64,000 bases of DNA from the NCBI RefSeq assembly GCF_964019385.1, contig NC_088650.1:29550685-29614684 (forward strand), written 5' to 3'. The translations under genes were made by a program, and so were the position numbers. The DNA is from Sycon ciliatum. Lineage: Eukaryota; Porifera; Calcarea; Leucosolenida; Sycettidae. Below, in pieces: positions 32,254-42,800 of the stretch (within the stretch, counting starts at the first letter, position 1; the number at the start of each line of letters is the position of its first letter). A model generated the notes under the pieces. The model did no database searches and was not told the DNA's origin. It saw only the letters and a list, made by a program, of their open reading frames with translations.

Positions 32254-32535
32254 TAGAGAGGTTCTGCAAAACAAAAATTCGAACGAAGTTTCGCGACAGT
32301 CCTTGCGAAAGTGTGTACGAATTTTTGCACGAAGTTTGCGTTCTGCACATTTTCGTAGTTTGCGCTGGCCAAGTGCACGTACGCCATGACCCGATCACAC
32401 GAAAGTGTGTACGACTGTTCATTTCGCGTTCCCTGCAAGTTTCGCATCCAAAGCTGCGAAAGTTCGTGCGAAGTTTCGCACCTCCTGATGTAGAGGGAAA
32501 GTTTGTACGCATTTTCGTTTTGCAGAACCTCTCTA
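32254..32535. mobile_element. MITE with TAGAGAGGTTCTGC termini
   Basis: The left end TAGAGAGGTTCTGCAAAACA and right end TTTTGCAGAACCTCTCTA are inverted repeats of about 30 bases with few differences. The interior repeats ACGAAGTTTCGC-type words in both orientations. No matching 8-bp flank was found. Confidence 0.75.
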
Positions 32536-33077
32536 GTGACTCATTTGTTTCATACGAGACGAGTCAATGAGTTGGTGTGGCTTAGAATCTTTCGCTGTAG
32601 AAGAAATCTATTCGTATGTCTATTGGAGAAATAATTGTATTCACTGGTTACACTACAGAACAACAAGGACAATCAAGGCTTGTTTGCTGCTACTTTAAGT
32701 TTCATGCTTACGCAATCATCAGGCAACATGAAGATCGGGTGCCGACCATGCCGGTATATATGCCAGGAGAGGGTGGTATAAAAAGCTGTGTGAGACTGTG
32801 GGGGCTAGCGCAGTAGCGGTGATGTTTTAGGCAGGGGGCTGTGTGCAGAGTGTGTGGTTGTTGAAGGCAGGGGCTAGCAGTGCAGTGTGAGCGCGAAGTG
32901 TGTGGCTGGTGTGGGCAGGAGGTGGTGAACAATGCGTGTGGATGATGTAGGCAGGAGGCTGTAGAGCTAGAAGTGTGATAATAGCGCAATGTAAATGGAT
33001 ATGTCTGGTGTGGGCAGGGTGTTATGAGCAAGGTGTGTGAACGTGAATGGTGTGGGCAGGAGGCTGTGGAGACATGT

Positions 33078-33530
33078 TTAGGTGACACCGTGGTTTTTTA
33101 GGAGATACTTGTTCTCGTGTCGGCACTTGGACACCATTTCGGAGCGCTTGTTGAGGCAGGACGGTGACCCTAGCGTGTTCAGGATGTGATACTTTTCTCT
33201 GGTACAGAGGGAACACCGCTTCGTGATGTTGGAGTATGCCCGGGCGCGATCTTTTATCCTCCATTCGACTTCGTATTGGGCGTTGGATTTCTTCAGCTTC
33301 CAGATGTAGTTGGAGAACTCAGTGCAGCTGGAGTACTTCTCGTATCTTGTAGTCATGTGGTTGGCATGGCGTGACTTGAATGGTGGCGCCGACATACCGG
33401 TGTATTCCTTTTTGGTGGGGCCTGACGTTATGGATGCCACATATATCAGCTCCGTCGTTTGGCATTCACCGTTGAGTGGACAAGATGGCTTGTCTCGGCA
33501 GTTGCAGGGGTATTCACTGGTTATAAAATA
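33078..33530 (-). pseudogene. GIY-YIG endonuclease fragment of a Penelope-like retroelement
   Basis: The minus-strand frame (stop at 33078) encodes CNCRDKPSCPLNGEC, then ELIYVASITSG ... KEYTGMSAPPFKSRHANH, then KRCSLCTREKYHIL and NKRSEMVSKCRHENKYLL. This is a contiguous GIY-YIG domain with Cys clusters, the R/H pair and the Glu in CTREKYHI, as found at the C-terminus of many animal Penelope-like elements. No RT is adjacent, so the copy is 5' truncated. It belongs to a different lineage from the 26-kb ORF because its domain is not split. Confidence 0.75.
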
Positions 33531-34263
33531 GGTTAAGACAAACTCACAGAATAAATACCATCGGTCCCTTGGTGTTCGTCCTAAAGAGGTTCGACTGGAT
33601 ATCATTCAAACTCACCAAAAGATGTGTAAGATTTTATTATTATGGAGTGCCTTGTTTATTTCTCAGTACCTCCAACCATAGCCTTGCCCCTTTTATCCTC
33701 AGGATCAGTGTAGTTGTTGGAACGATATGTCGGACTCGACAATGTATTTATTTACATTTTAATACATGTATATTGTTCCTCCTTTGCTGTGTTGTTTTAG
33801 AAAATCGTGGACTAACAGTTTGAAGTCATTGAACTACTTCCAAAAGTTGTATCGACATCAACAGGGTTACGATTTCAGTGCAATACGATGCAGGATGACC
33901 TTATCACGATAACCCATGATTACAAACCATTATAAACACAGAATCAACAAAAACATCTGCGACACGCACCTGGTTACATTTCTCAAATAAATCTGAAATA
34001 TCTGAAAGGCAAGACAATTTTATGACAGAGTCATGAAATTCTGCTACAGCAACATGCACAGAATGACCTCCGTATAAAAAGAAGTATCACCACGGTCCAC
34101 CACAACTCGCATGTTTCCCCGCAGAAGAACATGCTTGTGCCATTTTCTGCAAGAAAAGGCTTGCACATCAATGCGTATAATACAGTATTGATATGATGTG
34201 AAGGCCATCATTTACATGTTGATATAGGGCATTCCATTGATTGGTGACAGAAAAAACAAAAGA
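33531..34263. other. Intergenic AT-rich region
   Basis: No gene or bounded repeat is recognised here. Confidence 0.3.
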
Positions 34264-34684
34264 AATTATAGCAATAAAAACTGCTTTATGGCAGTTTTCT
34301 AAAAAAAGTTATTGTGTTCTAGTCCATGGACCCCGTCTAAAAAGTAAGAAATTAACAAAATGTGATAGCTGAAAATTAAAATTTCACACAAAACCTCACA
34401 ATAATCACACACAGAATGAAAAGCTACATGTAGAAGACCTTTTCCCCTCGTGATCCTCTTTCCTTTGCATGCATGACATGCATGTTGCCAATTGTTGGTG
34501 CAGTACAAGTCTAGTGTTGAAAGCAGCATTTCAAGTGTTGTGATTATTGTGAGGTTTTGTGTGAAATTTTAATTTTCAGCTATCACATTTTGTTAATTTC
34601 TTACTTTTTAGACGGGGTCCATGGACTAGAACACAATAACTTTTTTTAGAAAACTGCCATAAAGCAGTTTTTATTGCTATAATT
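34264..34684. repeat. Perfect palindrome, 146-bp arms, 129-bp spacer
   Basis: The arms 34264-34409 and 34539-34684 are reverse complements with no difference found by eye. Each begins AATTATAGCAATAAAAACTG and contains an internal hairpin (AAAACTGC-TTTAT-GGCAGTTTT). The spacer is unrelated to the arms. It behaves like a fold-back MITE, and one diverged arm relative lies at 29262. No flanking target duplication is evident. Confidence 0.95.
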
Positions 34685-34790
34685 ACATGTGCTCCGACAC
34701 TGACTCCGAAATGGAGTCTGCCGACTGTGTCGACTGAGTCGGACGGCCTGTTCACACACGGGGAACGACTCACTCGCAATAGAGTCGCAT

Positions 34791-35271
34791 TAGGCCTTGA
34801 CGGATTATGCTAATATTTTCGTGAAATTATGCTTTTCGCATTGCTGAAAAAATTGCAGAATTATGCTATTTTTATGCTAAAAGTTATCATATTATGCCGC
34901 ATTATGCTCACATATGCTGCTAATGTATATGATGGTTCTGTGCAAAATAACAGGGGAATTTTTTATAGGGCATTGTACTGTAGTAGCAAAAGTTCAACGG
35001 GGTTAACGCACCGTCCGACCTACAATTGTAGCTACGACCATCACTGATTGTAATGGGCTGAACATGTTATCAAGGGAGTCGTCAACCTACGACTTCCTGG
35101 TGTATCTACTTGTACTTGTAGAACATGTACAACTCTATGGAATATGATGCAAGAAGGCGGATTATTCCATTATTTATGCGATTCGTATGCGATTTGCCTT
35201 GAATTATGCGATTATTCGATTTTGGTAGGAATTATGCGAAAAATTATGCTAGCATAATCCGTCAAGGCCTA
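34791..35271. mobile_element. hAT-type MITE, 481 bp
   Basis: The TIRs TAGGCCTTGACGGATTATGC and its complement are near-perfect. The 8-bp target duplication AGTCGCAT lies at 34783-34790 and 35272-35279. The subterminal regions repeat ATTATGC many times, as expected of transposase-binding arrays. The ends resemble those of the 3.09-kb element at 52736. A micro-palindrome (35071-35100) lies inside. Confidence 0.92.
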
Positions 35272-35409
35272 AGTCGCATCGATTATCCATAAAAGCAAGA
35301 GTTCATGGGGGTTATGAAATTTTGGTAGGACTTTACATTTCATCAAGACTCAAGAGTACAAAAGTACAAGAGGTCATGAGCTCGACATCGACGCTCTTTG
35401 CTGTCATGG

Positions 35410-35670
35410 TGAAAAGCCTTAGGCCCTACCGTGATTGGTCCGATGACCGCTCCATCACGTGCAAGCAGTAAAAATCGGCCGGCTTTTCGGCTAAATATCG
35501 ACCAGTCGATACTTGGCCGAAAACTAGTGCGACAAGAAAATCGCCGCAGATTTGTCGGAACCCTGTACGACAACACAGTTCACACTACGCAATTTTCGCC
35601 CCATCTTGAGGATTTTTCGTACGAGTCCATGTCGGCCAGGAAATCGGCCTAGTGTGAACCAGGCATTAGG
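35410..35670. repeat. Probable degraded DNA-transposon remnant
   Basis: Words such as ccttaggccctacc, atcggccggcttttcggc and cctagtgtgaaccaggc, in partly inverted arrangement, resemble MITE ends, but clear paired termini could not be fixed. Confidence 0.35.
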
Positions 35671-36109
35671 TTATGCGATAACGTCAAATCCGCCATATAT
35701 AGGAGCCAGTTGGGGTGGCAAAATGCCCAAAGCGGGTACAGAAACCCCTTATATAGAAGAATTTGGGGTGGCGCATAACCTCCTTTATTTTTTCAATGTA
35801 CATGTACCTCCGCCCCATGCGTTCCTTTTAAGGACTGTTCCATTTAATAATTATTTCAACCTCATTTCAGAGGCATGTTGCCATGCCAAATTCATGTCAG
35901 ACACACACATTTCAGGGTTTTTTCGCCGGTACAGATAATAACACAGTGTGCTTATAATATAGACTGAGCACTATATTTTTTGAATGCCGCCCCGGCCCCA
36001 AGCCTTCTATTATTGGAGCAAGAGTCCATAATCAGATAATGCACTCTTGATTGGAGACGTGCTGATTATTGGAGACTGTGCTTATAATTTTATTACTTAT
36101 TAGAGATAC

Positions 36110-36699
36110 TAGTGAGGTTTTGCATTCCGAAATTCGGCAAAAAGATTCGGCACGCGGGAGCGAGGTCGAAAATGCACACGAAGATTCGGCATGTTTGTTC
36201 GGAAAAAGCTCACTTTGCCGAAAATATTTTTCGGATGAATCTTCTTGTAGAAGAGCGCTAGCGCGTGATTTATTCAAAGAGATTTCTTATCTCAGCATCG
36301 CTTCGCCTCCGTCTTTGGCAACATCAGCATCGTCAGCTACCTCTGATTGCTCCTCTCCACTGCCTGTCTACTCTCTTTCGCCTGGAGTATCCTCACCGTC
36401 ATCTGTGTGGCTGAAAAGACTATGGCGATACGCATAAAATTTGACTTGGCCATGGAGTTGGTTTTTCTGAGGCGACAGGGGAGGCAGGTTTGGCCCTCGA
36501 CTCTTTGGGCGATCAAAGTTCGTTGGAATCAGCAAGAAAAGGAGCACGGGACAGGACATTGCTGATGTTGGGGCTCACGAAATGAAAACACATCATTTTC
36601 GACTTGCAAAACAAACGTTGGTGCGAAAATTCGGCATTTTGATGTTCGACAAATGACCGAAGAATGCCGAACCGAAATTCGGAATGCAAAACCTCACTA
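36110..36699. mobile_element. MITE with TAGTGAGGTTTTGC termini
   Basis: The left end TAGTGAGGTTTTGCATTCCG and the right end (GGAATGCAAAACCTCACTA) are inverted over about 28 bases. The interior repeats AAATTCGGCA-like words. A 4-base ATAC flanks both sides. It lies 130 bases upstream of the hydrolase start. Confidence 0.8.
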
Positions 36700-36828
36700 A
36701 TACGGCAATGAAAAACCCTGCTTTGTATTATTGCACAATGTCGCTCCCCTCGCAGTCTACGCATCCTTCAACCATTCAGGTCTGTTTTCCCCCACGCATG
36801 CTCTTGTTTTAGTCAATAGAGAAGCGTC

Positions 36829-38286
36829 ATGGCGTCCATAAAGCCTTTGTACCTGGTCCAGGTTGTCTTAGTGTTGGTCTTGGCGTGGTGGTTTTCAGGT
36901 AGTATCGTCATCTTTTTCAATGTAGGGTGCGGCTTCGTGTCCAAGACTGTTTGCAGTGGAGTGTTTGTAGCCAACCGAAGTGCACTATCCATGCACAAGC
37001 ACGATCTCAGCCCTATTTCCAGGCTGCTCGTAAACTACGAAGTGGATTACCAGCGCAAGTGTGTAAATTCATCAATATGGTTATTGCAAAGTTTGTTCGC
37101 ATCCACAGCAGTCTACAATGGGCATTATACAGGATGCAGTGTCATCGCGGACGCTGATCTGTATGAAAGCCAGCACAGGGCCTTATTCGAGGCGTTCCGT
37201 GATGAGGAAAGACCCGTGCGTCACACAAATGCTAATGCGGCGCGAGCTGTTCGTCAGAACAAAGCCGTGCAAGATGCCGTTGATGCGGAGTTCACGCTCG
37301 CAGCATTCGAGTCTTCACACACGCGTGCACTTGTTGTACTGCACCGGGGAGAGCTCATCGCAGAGGGCTATGCAAGCGAACACATTCCCGACATCGGCGT
37401 GGCTACAGGACACTTGGGGTGGTCAATGACAAAGACACTGATGGCAATCCTGGTCGGTATGCGCATCCGACAGGGACACCTGTCCTTGGATGAAGTTGTA
37501 CATGGCAACGCAACCCTGAGGAATGTCCTTCAGATGGCCGACGTCTTGCCCGTCAAGGAAGGGTATGATGCAACAGACGATATGCCGGTCATGCTCTTCA
37601 GCAAAGTCAGCGTCATGGAATTTATTCAGAGCTACGATGCCAAGTCGGGTCGAGAGCCTCTTGGCACGGATGCATGGTACTACAGTTCCGCTCTGTCCAA
37701 TGTTCTATCGGATGTGCTAAGGCGGACATTCGACACAACGGCGGATTACTGGCGTTTCCCCAGGGAGGCGCTCTTTGGCGTGATTGGTGCCGACTCCATT
37801 GTCTTGGAGACAGATCAGAGTGGACTGTACGTGGCGTCGACCTTTGGCTACGCAACGGCTCGCGACTGGGCCAAGGTTGGCCAGCTACTGGTGCAGAAGG
37901 GAAGGTGGAACGACGAACGGCTGTTTGACGAGTCGTACGCGGATTTCCTGACGGCGCGTGCGCCAGGCAGTGGCGGTGTGTACGGCGGGCAGCTCTGGTG
38001 CGTTGATCATCGCCCCGTGCCGTCCAGCACACCGTTGTTCGTGCAGCGCGAGCGAGTCGCGGTGAACTATTTGCTGAGGGCCTCGCCACCGCCGGACACC
38101 TGCTTCCTGTCCGGTCACGATGGCCAGCTTGTGCTCATGTCTCCCAGCCTCAACCTGGTCGTAGCAAGACTAGGCGACACTCCTGGCATGGTTGCGCCCC
38201 AAGATCCCGCGCTGTGGGGTGACTGGCATCCGAAGTGGAATATCTCACGCTTCTTCAAGTCAGTCCTGGATGGCATTGAGTCATAA
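36829..38286 (+). CDS. Membrane-anchored serine beta-lactamase-like hydrolase (intronless)
   Basis: A single open frame of 485 codons from ATG to TAA. Residues 5-32 are hydrophobic (LYLVQVVLVLVLAWWFSGSI), a signal anchor or signal peptide. The catalytic domain spans about 155-480. VVLHRGELIAEGYA is the first strand pair. GWSMTKTLMAILVGM gives the SxxK motif (Ser199, Lys202). WYYSSALSN (Tyr284/285 to Asn291) is the second motif. SGHDGQ (about 428-433) is the HxG third motif. This order fits the class C beta-lactamase/6-aminohexanoate-dimer-hydrolase superfamily (COG1680). These enzymes hydrolyse esters or amides. Bacteria have many, and animals have LACTB-type relatives. The substrate is unknown. 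The lack of introns beside intron-rich neighbours could reflect transfer or retroposition. Residues 40-150 match nothing I recognise. Confidence 0.85.
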   Translation: MASIKPLYLVQVVLVLVLAWWFSGSIVIFFNVGCGFVSKTVCSGVFVANRSALSMHKHDLSPISRLLVNYEVDYQRKCVNSSIWLLQSLFASTAVYNGHYTGCSVIADADLYESQHRALFEAFRDEERPVRHTNANAARAVRQNKAVQDAVDAEFTLAAFESSHTRALVVLHRGELIAEGYASEHIPDIGVATGHLGWSMTKTLMAILVGMRIRQGHLSLDEVVHGNATLRNVLQMADVLPVKEGYDATDDMPVMLFSKVSVMEFIQSYDAKSGREPLGTDAWYYSSALSNVLSDVLRRTFDTTADYWRFPREALFGVIGADSIVLETDQSGLYVASTFGYATARDWAKVGQLLVQKGRWNDERLFDESYADFLTARAPGSGGVYGGQLWCVDHRPVPSSTPLFVQRERVAVNYLLRASPPPDTCFLSGHDGQLVLMSPSLNLVVARLGDTPGMVAPQDPALWGDWHPKWNISRFFKSVLDGIES

Positions 38287-39166
38287 ACCTGAAGATACAC
38301 CATGCTGGTAATGGTGTTTTGAGTCTAGAAATTGAACACAAAAGTAAGTCTTCCTTTCTTGCTGTGGATTGGAGATTATTTTTTACTCCACCACTCCACA
38401 TTGTGCTCTCGGCCCCCATTCACAACACACGTGGATTGGAGTTATTTTATTTATTTTGCAGAGCTCACTGGCTGGTCAGTTTGAGCACTCTGGCGAGGTA
38501 CGTTCGGGCCTGGTTTCATTGCTACCAGGTTCGGCCTCATTTTCTCTGTGCTGCGCTGATGAGTCCACGAAGGACGAACCAGTTGTGTCCGCAGATTGAG
38601 TTTATTTTACTTCCGTAAAACCGGCTGCCACAGGCCGCAGCGCTTGAGAGATTTCAGGACCTTTCATCAAAAAAGTATTGTTGTCCTAACCTGGTCACAT
38701 GTAAATTGAGTTCTTGGTCTTATTAAATTTTGTTTTCTTGTACATGCCGGTACAGGCCAGTACATACGCCAACCAACCTCTCTTCTATTAGAAGCCTCAT
38801 ACCTTTTAAATTTGACACCGTTAAAAATACTGTGAGCACTGACGGTTCACTTTACAGATTGAGCTGACTTTGGCACGTGGAGTTCTGCAAATGCTCTCCG
38901 GCTCCAGGCCTAGCGGTTTAACGCCAGCAGGTGCCAGTGGGCGGCGACGGGATATGTCTCACGAGCACAAGTGTGACTTTGCACGATTCTAGGTGTTAGC
39001 GGCCGTCGTGAGTTCCCATGGAAACTGGAAAAATTCACTCGTTTCCACAGTACGGGAAAGCATGAAAGGTTTAATGCGGAGAATTTGAGGTAGGGTGAAC
39101 GTCTGTAGTTTGATCTCGAGTTTGAGTATTGGATCTACAGTATTCAGCCAGTTCACACGTTTCAGG
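38287..39166. other. 3' region of the hydrolase gene and intergenic DNA
   Basis: An ATTAAA near 38722 is a possible polyadenylation signal. No other gene or bounded repeat is seen. Confidence 0.3.
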
Positions 39167-39207
39167 CCAGGGACTCGGGGGGTCGTAGGTTTTATACGAC
39201 TCCCTGG
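39167..39207. repeat. CAGGGAG-type micro-palindrome
   Basis: CCAGGGACTC and GACTCCCTGG-like arms (right arm ATACGACTCCCTGG) enclose GTCGTAGG. Imperfect member of the family. Confidence 0.7.
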
Positions 39208-39558
39208 TTCAGGCTTCAGCACTCTCGCTCTGTCTCAGCACACTGGACAGTCCTAGCAGAGTCAGACTCAGCAGTGATTGATGCACATGCACAATCAGAT
39301 TACTGAGTGAAGATTAGTGAAAGAGAAGTGCAGTCGATCTACTGTACTTGTACAGATCACTGACTGCTGAGATCAGCTCATCACTGAGTCATCACTCATC
39401 AGGCGCTGAATCCGTGATGTCATATTATTCGATTATGACGTTGCAATGCAATGATATGACTGTGTTGATAGTATGTTGTGAGTGGCATCAAGAGTACGTC
39501 AATGGTCATGGGCGGGCTGAGCTCCCTGCTGTACACATGTACATTGTATATGTATGTG

Positions 39559-39596
39559 CCAGGGAGTCGTAAAATACGTATTTTATGACTCCCTGG
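39559..39596. repeat. CAGGGAG-type micro-palindrome
   Basis: CCAGGGAGTCGTAAAATAC and GTATTTTATGACTCCCTGG are complementary at 18 of 19 positions. This is the clearest family member. Confidence 0.9.
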
Positions 39597-39629
39597 TATG
39601 TGCATGATTGTACTGAGTGCTTGTACATG

Positions 39630-39700
39630 TACTTGCGCGCATGCGCTCATTGGCTCAAACAGGCCGCGTGACTTGTGGCGGTTATTTCAAACCAAAGCCA
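39630..39700 (+). promoter_or_regulatory. Putative cell-cycle type promoter (NRF-1, CCAAT, CHR-like)
   Basis: Within 60 bases lie GCGCATGCGC (39637-39646, a perfect NRF-1 core), ATTGG (39649-39653, inverted CCAAT box) and TTCAAA (39686-39691, reverse complement of the CHR element TTTGAA). They lie about 190-240 bases upstream of the Spo12-like ATG. CCAAT plus CHR is the usual pattern in animal G2/M genes. Function is inferred only. Confidence 0.4.
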
Positions 39701-39873
39701 AAGGCTAGCAAGCGGTGCACCGGTACGCGGTGGGCATGTGGCCCGCAGACCAAAGACAAGCGCTGTTCGCTCAAACTCAGTGTTGTGCAGCGTGTGTTGA
39801 AGAAACAAACTCGAACAGCATAGGTCCAGTTTTGAAGTCTTTGATTTTAGTGAATTCACCTTTACTGGCAGAA

Positions 39874-42800
39874 ATGGAGTCTACAGAGGCAACAGAAAAC
39901 GCTTCTCCAGTGAGTCCTCAGGGAAAGCCGGCTGATGGCCCACCTGCGACAGGAACAGAAAAGAAAACGCCGTTCAAGGAATCGAATCCAAGGTTTGTTT
40001 TCAGCTGCTTGCGTGAGGCCAGCAAGCGAAAATGCCAGAAGGCAAGTTGTGTGCTGGCTGGTTTGTGTTTGCAGAGACTTCATGAGTCCTACCGACACTC
40101 TGTTCTCGCCCTGCTCACAACTTCTATCCAAACCTAAAACCCGGAAAGCGGCGAACAGCTCATCGATGTGAGTTTGTGACTCAGTGATCATTATCAAGGC
40201 AAAGTTGTACGGAGGAATTTTATAGGAGAGTGTTTTCCTTTTTTTGCCCCGTAGTGAATCTGATCTTGGCCCAGTCCATGTTTTTCGAACGTATGGAGAA
40301 AAGTTGACAAGGCCCTAAATAATTAATTTGCAACCAAGTTTGTTTTGGACGGCTATAAGCCGTAGTTGGGGAAGCAAAACGAAAACAGACACATTCTAAT
40401 GAGTGTTTTGTTGGCTGCCTGGACTTGCCATGAGTAAATCGGGAGGAAGAGCCCCTTGCTACAACTGCTAGTGCTGGGTAATGACTACACCATAGCTTAG
40501 TGATAGAGCATCGCTGGCCATAGCCATGGTTGGCTATAAAAACCCTGCAATGGCCTGTCCCTTCAGAAACTTGCGGAGACATTTCGGAAATATCGCGGAA
40601 AAAGTTGCGAGGTAAAATGCCACAAATTGCGGGGAATATTGCGGATTTTATCAAATATTGCGGGATTATTGTGGTAAAATTGTGGTAAAATTGCGGCCGA
40701 TTTTGGTACTTGTACTGTAGTGGTGTACGATGTACGAGCACGGCTGTTTTTTTTTCCGCGAAATTTGGACATTTAACAAGATGGCAGCCAAAAGTCTCGA
40801 TTGGGCTGGATCGGCAAGGAAATTTGAATTTTCAAATTCTCAGCAGCCGATTTCGCTGTGGTTTTCGCTCGATTTAGAAAGCTACCAGGCCAGGTTTACC
40901 CGGAAAACAGGTATTCCGTGTTCCTCTTGAAACTAGCTTTCCGCTGGTACCTCACATGGCCAACTTCCTCGCAGGAACAGTTTATTCCGCGTTGCACAAC
41001 TCAAGCCTTCTTTCTCGCTCGTTCCTTGATTCATCGTTGACATGCCTGCCTCAAGAAGCCCTTTCAGAAGTTTTCCCAGTCTAGCTTTCAGTTTTCCCAG
41101 GTAGAGGACTATCTTCTGGCTATCTTCACCAAGTTTTATCACGTCCCGTGCACAAACATCAGGTCCCGTGCGTGCGATGCTGAGCTACCTTTTCATGCGA
41201 TTTGGGGGTCAGATGGCATGGCGCTGGAGTCGCATTGAGTCCAGGAGGCCGAGGCCTGGTGGAAACTGCCCAGTAGACATGTGGGGTATTGCTGAAAAAG
41301 GCAGCAAGCACACAGATAGCCTCAAAATTGTGATGTAGATCCAATTGTGCGTTTGTTCGAGTGCACATCGGCAAATTTGAAAGTTACACCCGTGATCCCG
41401 ACGAGGAGAAGCTGAAAATCAGTGCGTGCGTCAATATCCAGACTACCAGGGATAGCTTGGAGAGGTTTGAAAAGGTCAGGATGCTGGTTGACCATGGTAG
41501 GAGTTCCTTTTACCTTCCTTCTCTCTCAAATTGTCTGGATATTGAGTATCTCGCTCGAGCGCTTTCAAATAATAAATCCTGGTTTAACTTGCGAAATCGT
41601 GGAACCACACGGAGAGTGACATGAGTTTCATCCCAAAACGCAAACTCCCATCGTATTCATGAGGTTTGTACCGCGTTACGTAAATCGCACTGAACGACTC
41701 CATATTGTTAGATGTCCGTGCGCGAACAGCCGTGACGAGTCGTACAGCATAAATCATGCATGACAAAACAGAACGTGTGCTGCGCTGACTGTGTTCAACT
41801 GCCTGACAGGAGCTTGCAAGACAGCTTTCCTCCATCCTCGGACAACACTCGACGCGAGCCTTATTTTGTGACTTGTCAGCCGCTGATTTGCCCAGAAACT
41901 TCTCCATTCTGGTGTCGATCTCACAAGTAAACTACTGACGAGCTTGAAGAACTAAACAACATCGAAGAAAGACTCAAATATCGCGGTTGCTTTTCGAAAT
42001 ATCGCGGTGCTTTTCAAGTATCAAGGACAGTTTTCTACAATAACGCGGATGATTTTTCAAATATCGCGGATATCACGGACTTTTGTTCAAATCACGGAAA
42101 ACAACGCTGCCGCGGAATCGCAAGTTCCTGGAGGGAACCCCAGCCATGTATTGCTTGGAACGAGAGAGCTTGGAAGCTCAGGGCCCTACGCTATGCTTTT
42201 TTGCCTTGATGACCTAGACAAAAAAAAAGCATAGGGATGTTATAAATTCTTTAAAAAAATCCTTTTTTTAAAACCTAGGATTCGAACCCGCACTATCGCG
42301 CGCCCTGCATGCATCCCCTATACACTTCGCATACATACTAATTCTTCCAAGTTGTTTCACATTGTGATCTTGCATTTGAAAGCCCTATTTGAATATGCAT
42401 TGTGGCCAGCCGTCTTTGATGGCACGGTACGGTAGGGGATAGGTACGGGACAGGTACGGTCGAGGGTAATACGACACCGTCTAGCTGCCCGCAATATTCA
42501 AATAGGGCTTTCAAACGCAAGCTAATAACGTGAAGCAACTTGGAAGAATGGGTATGAATGCGAAGTGTATGGGGGAATGCATGTAGGGCGATAGTGCGGG
42601 TTCGAATCCCAGGATATGCCTGAAAAAAAAATCCTATGCTTTTTTGCCGTCAGATACGGATAGCGCCAGGCGTGACACAAACACACAAACAAATACCAAA
42701 TTAAAGCTGTGTGGACCCTGGCTAGCGCCAGACGTTACTGAAGTAACGTCTTCTGCATAGCTACGGGAATAAATAAATAATATGAGCCAGGGTCCCTGGT

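Noticed and set aside
34791..35271. Helitron or P-type element
   Set aside because: Clear TIRs and an 8-bp duplication indicate a hAT-type element.
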